This document shows positions 50,302 through 53,302 of a stretch of 53,302 bases of DNA, piece by piece. The position numbers and the translations under genes were made by a program. The notes under the pieces are model-generated. The model saw only the letters and a program-made list of their open reading frames with translations, was not told the DNA's origin and made no database searches. Each line of letters starts with the position of its first letter. The stretch's first letter is position 1. Origin of the DNA: Pseudomonadota bacterium (lineage in GTDB: Bacteria > Pseudomonadota > Alphaproteobacteria > Acetobacterales > Acetobacteraceae); contig JAJXXT010000100.1 of the NCBI GenBank assembly GCA_021780935.1, positions 1 through 53,302 of the forward strand, read 5' to 3'.

Positions 50302-53300
50302 ATGACCAAACGGATTCTGATCGACTCCACCCACGCCGAAGAAACGCGGGTGGTGCTGCTTGATGGCAGCAAGGTTGAAGATTTTGATGTCGAGACCGCA
50401 AGCAAGCGGCAACTCAAGGGCAATATCTATCTTGCCAGGGTGGTTCGCGTAGAGCCCAGCCTGCAGGCCGCCTTTGTCGAGTATGGCGGCGGGCGGCACG
50501 GGTTTCTGGCGTTCGGCGAAATCCACCCGGATTATTACCAGATCCCGGTTGCGGACCGCGAGAAGCTGCTGGCGCTGCAGGCCGCGGCGGCACGCGAGGA
50601 GGACGAGGACGCCGAACCGCTGGCGATGAGCCGGCCGGAACGGATTGCCGGCGGGCGCAGCGAAGCGGGGGCGGACGGGACAAACCCGGATGAGGACGTC
50701 CGGGATGAGGACGTCCGGAATGAGGAAGCCCGGGATGCGGAAGGTGGGGAACCGGAAGCCCGGAACAAGGCAGCCGCCGATGACGCGCCGGCCATGGTGC
50801 GGGCCACCGATGAGGCCCCCGACGATGCGAGCCTGAGCGCGGCGGCGCCGGGCGTCGGCGAGGCGTCCGCGGATGCGGCGCACGAGGCGATCGTCGTTCC
50901 CAGCACCGACGCGGCAATTTCCGGCGACCGGCCCGATGCCGGCGGCGCTGACGGGGCGGATGACGGCCTGGACGGCGACGGGCTCGCCAACGCCGCGGGT
51001 GATGACGTCCGTGGCGTTGGCCATACCGGCGATGTTGGCCATGCCGGCGATGAGGTCGGCGATGAGGCCGCGGAGGAACAGCCGATCGAGGCGGCGGCGC
51101 CCGAGTTACTGGGCGGCTCCGGCGACACGTTCGAGGGCAATGGCGCGGACGAGGCGCGGGTGCGGGCGCGGCGGGCGGCGAGCTTCCTGCGCAATTACCG
51201 TATCCAGGAAGTGATCCGGCGCCGCCAGGTTCTGCTGGTGCAGGTGGTCAAAGAGGAGCGCGGCAATAAGGGCGCGGCGCTGACCACGTATATTTCGCTC
51301 GCGGGACGTTTCTGTGTGCTGATGCCGAACTCGCCGCGCGGTGGCGGGATTTCGCGCAAGATCACCTCGGCGGCGGACCGGCGGCGGCTGAAGGAAATCA
51401 CCACGGAGTTGCAGATCCCCGACGGGATGGGGCTGATCGTGCGCACCGCGGGGGCCAATCGGCCGCGACCCGAGATCGTGCGCGACTGCGAATATCTGAT
51501 GCGGCTATGGGACGATATCCGCGAGCTGACGCTGCGCTCGGTGGCGCCGGCGCTGATCTACGAGGAAGCCAACCTCATCAAGCGCACCATCCGCGACCTC
51601 TATTCGCGCGATATCGAGGACGTGCAGGTGGATGGCGAGGCGGGGTGGAAGGCGGCGCACGAGTTCATGCGCATGCTGATGCCGAGCCATGCCGGCAAGG
51701 TGGTGATGTGGCGCGGCGCCACGCCGCTGTTCGCGCATTACCATGTCGAGGCGCAGCTCGACGCGATGGTGATGCCGGGCGTGCCGCTGCGCTCCGGTGG
51801 ATCGCTGGTGATCAACCAGACCGAGGCGCTGGTGGCGATCGACGTGAACTCGGGCCGCGCGACGCGCGAGCGGGGGATCGAGGAGACCGCGCTCAAGACC
51901 AATCTCGAGGCGGCGGACGAGGTGGCGCGGCAGTTGCGGCTGCGCGACCTCGCGGGGCTGATCGTCATCGACTTCATCGACATGGAGAACCGGCGTAACA
52001 ACCACGCCGTCGAGCGCCGCCTGAAGGAGGCGCTGAAGAACGACCGGGCGCGCATCCAGCTCGGCTCGATCAGCCATTTCGGACTGCTGGAGATGAGTCG
52101 GCAGCGGCTGCGCCCGTCGCTGGCGGAGAGCAGCTTCATCGCCTGCCCGCATTGCGGCGGCACCGGGCATGTGCGCGGGACAGAGAGCAGTGCCATCCAC
52201 GTGCTGCGGGCGATCGAGGAGGAGGCGGCGAAGGGCCGCGCCAGCGCCATCACCGTGCATGTGGCGCCGGACATCGCGCTGTATCTGCTGAACCACAAGC
52301 GGGCGCGGCTGGCGGAGATCGAGCAGCGGGCGGCTATCGTGGTGACGTTTGCGGCCGATTCGGCGCTGGTGGGGCCGGCGGTGCGCATCGAGCGGGCGCG
52401 GGCGCGCGCCGAGGGTGCGCCGTCGCCCGTGGCGGCCCAGCCGCCGGGCGACATGCCGTACGAGGCGGCGCCGGCCTTCGTCGAGGATGAGGCGGACGCC
52501 GCCGATGACTCCGCCGCGCCGGAGGCGGGCGCCGGCAGGGCCAGGGGGGGCGCCAGGGGCACGGAGGCCCGGGGTACAGAGGCCCGGGGCACGGAGACAA
52601 GGAACGCGGAAGCCAGGGGCGCGAATCTGGGCGGCGAGACCGCCGAGAGCGCCGCCGACGCGGAGAACGGTGAGGGCGACCGGCGGCGGCGACGGCGGCG
52701 GCGGCGGCGTGGCGGGCGGCGTGAGGATGGCGAAACGGCGGGGCTCGGCGAGGCGCCGGACCCCAGCGTCGCGGCGCAGCCGGGCCTGAGTGTCGCGGCG
52801 CAGCCGGGCCTTGGCGCCGACGACACGGAGGGTGATGCCTCGCCCGAAGGCACGCAGACGGAGGCCGCGAGCGCCGACCCGGCGCGGGACGACCAGCCGG
52901 AGATCGGCGAGTCGATCGATGGCGGCGAGCCGCGGGCACGAAGGCGCGGGCGGCGCGGTGGCCGGCGGCGGCGGCGCGACGGGCTGTTGCTGCCCGGAGC
53001 CTCGGAGGACGAGGGCGGTGAGGCAGCCGCGGCTGGCGACGACGAGAGCATGGCGAGCGAGGGCATGGCGCCGGCGGGCTCTCACCGGCCGGCCCCGAGT
53101 GCGAAGGCGGTCCCAAGCCCGAGGGCAGCCCCGAGCCCGAAGACGACCTATGTCGGGCCGACGCCCGCGGATCCGTTCGCGGGCCATGCGCTGGATATTT
53201 TCGACCTGATGGAGATGGCGGAGGAGGCGCGGCTGGCGCAGCCGGTGCCCCCGGCTCCCTCCCCTGCCCCGGCCGCGCCGGCGGCCCCGGCGCGGCCGCG

Positions 53301-53302
53301 CG
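50302..53302 (+). CDS. rne: Ribonuclease E, 3' end outside window
   Basis: Endoribonuclease and degradosome scaffold; 1000 codons are visible and the frame is open at the right edge. The S1 domain begins near residue 36 (GNIYLARVVRVEPSLQAAFVEYG) but is split by an acidic, repeat-rich insertion at about 92-295, after which RNYRIQEVIRRRQ ... KEERGNKGAALTTY resumes. Catalytic aspartates are D514 (AIDVNSG) and D560 (DFIDM); the zinc-link is C615-PH-C618. After about residue 700 the protein is disordered, with Arg-rich RNA-binding tracts (GDRRRRRRRRR) and Pro-rich ends. ATG 50302 starts the invariant MTKRILID. Much of the mass is low-complexity sequence built by DNA repeats. Confidence 0.95.
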   Translation, partial: MTKRILIDSTHAEETRVVLLDGSKVEDFDVETASKRQLKGNIYLARVVRVEPSLQAAFVEYGGGRHGFLAFGEIHPDYYQIPVADREKLLALQAAAAREEDEDAEPLAMSRPERIAGGRSEAGADGTNPDEDVRDEDVRNEEARDAEGGEPEARNKAAADDAPAMVRATDEAPDDASLSAAAPGVGEASADAAHEAIVVPSTDAAISGDRPDAGGADGADDGLDGDGLANAAGDDVRGVGHTGDVGHAGDEVGDEAAEEQPIEAAAPELLGGSGDTFEGNGADEARVRARRAASFLRNYRIQEVIRRRQVLLVQVVKEERGNKGAALTTYISLAGRFCVLMPNSPRGGGISRKITSAADRRRLKEITTELQIPDGMGLIVRTAGANRPRPEIVRDCEYLMRLWDDIRELTLRSVAPALIYEEANLIKRTIRDLYSRDIEDVQVDGEAGWKAAHEFMRMLMPSHAGKVVMWRGATPLFAHYHVEAQLDAMVMPGVPLRSGGSLVINQTEALVAIDVNSGRATRERGIEETALKTNLEAADEVARQLRLRDLAGLIVIDFIDMENRRNNHAVERRLKEALKNDRARIQLGSISHFGLLEMSRQRLRPSLAESSFIACPHCGGTGHVRGTESSAIHVLRAIEEEAAKGRASAITVHVAPDIALYLLNHKRARLAEIEQRAAIVVTFAADSALVGPAVRIERARARAEGAPSPVAAQPPGDMPYEAAPAFVEDEADAADDSAAPEAGAGRARGGARGTEARGTEARGTETRNAEARGANLGGETAESAADAENGEGDRRRRRRRRRRGGRREDGETAGLGEAPDPSVAAQPGLSVAAQPGLGADDTEGDASPEGTQTEAASADPARDDQPEIGESIDGGEPRARRRGRRGGRRRRRDGLLLPGASEDEGGEAAAAGDDESMASEGMAPAGSHRPAPSAKAVPSPRAAPSPKTTYVGPTPADPFAGHALDIFDLMEMAEEARLAQPVPPAPSPAPAAPAAPARPR
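50686..50745 (+). repeat. Four 15-bp tandem units in the RNase E insertion
   Basis: Units at 50686, 50701, 50716 and 50731; consensus CGGGATGAGGACGTC, drifting in the last two. They encode the acidic pentads PDEDV/RDEDV/RNEEA/RDAEG, in frame. Confidence 0.85.
52558..52617 (+). repeat. Four 15-bp tandem units in the RNase E C-terminal region
   Basis: Units at 52558, 52573, 52588 and 52603, consensus GGCACGGAGGCCCGG, encoding GTEAR-type pentads in the disordered scaffold. The first two copies are nearly identical, the last has drifted. Confidence 0.85.
52765..52812 (+). repeat. 24-bp tandem duplication in rne
   Basis: Bases 52765-52788 and 52789-52812 match except for two positions. In frame they encode two copies of the octapeptide SVAAQPGL. 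Confidence 0.9.

Noticed and set aside
50686..52617. Short regular repeats resembling a CRISPR array
   Set aside because: Units are contiguous 15-mers without spacers and lie in frame inside rne.

Overview
The window is GC-rich chromosomal DNA from an alphaproteobacterium, most likely in the Rhodospirillales/Acetobacteraceae neighbourhood. This placement is an inference from the protein families, from the order rne - amidase - mrcA - prfB - argC, and from a ribonuclease E that carries a large acidic insertion in its S1 domain. No genus can be fixed from the sequence alone. Genes are tightly packed, with many 4-20 bp overlaps between stops and starts and several TTG/GTG starts.

Layout. 1-2058: end of a glycerate kinase and pyruvate kinase (lower glycolysis/glycerate use). 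2150-4971: a PAS-GGDEF-EAL c-di-GMP protein and, convergent to it, a complete Ada alkylation-repair protein. 5036-7796 (minus): an M20 amidohydrolase with a periplasmic oligopeptide-type binding protein. 7888-13188: a sulfur block made of cysK (minus), a divergent Rrf2 regulator, and cysJ-cysI (NADPH sulfite reductase). 13188-18804: a Pho regulon operon, Pho box - pstS - pstC - pstA - pstB - phoU - phoB, with no phoR beside it. 18917-20716: an MBL hydrolase, an XRE regulator and a small unknown protein. 20773-24721 (minus): an operon moxR - VWA(CoxE-like) - adenine deaminase. 24807-25427: LysE-type exporter. 25599-26801: a visibly AT-rich, probably acquired solitary HsdR-N-type PD-(D/E)XK nuclease. 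26914-28537: a divergent Lrp-type regulator and ACC deaminase pair (acdR-acdS type, a plant-association trait), followed by tRNA-Val(GAC). 28823-30670: an FTR1-like membrane protein with a tiny membrane partner, and an N-formylglutamate amidohydrolase family protein. 30944-34552: a lytic transglycosylase, then a copper/cytochrome-oxidase assembly group (CtaG, PCuAC, SCO, small TM protein). 34636-38153: CoA transferase and acyl-CoA dehydrogenase (minus) divergent from a two-subunit ThDP decarboxylase-like enzyme (plus). 38626-42916: an RND efflux adaptor and pump. 42927-49758: a truncated SUKH-like fragment, an FAH-family hydrolase, argC, prfB with an intact programmed +1 frameshift, penicillin-binding protein 1A and an N-acetylmuramoyl-L-alanine amidase. 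50302-end: rne, running off the right edge.

The most interesting points are: the solitary nuclease island; the moxR-VWA operon tied to adenine deaminase; the divergent ThDP/acyl-CoA module of unknown substrate; the FTR1-like duplicated ExxE membrane protein with its 68-residue partner; the local cysteine/sulfite regulation candidate; and a recurrent pattern of 14-24 bp tandem duplications, three of which sit on or beside stop codons and several of which build low-complexity protein segments. No CRISPR array, insertion sequence, prophage or rRNA was seen.
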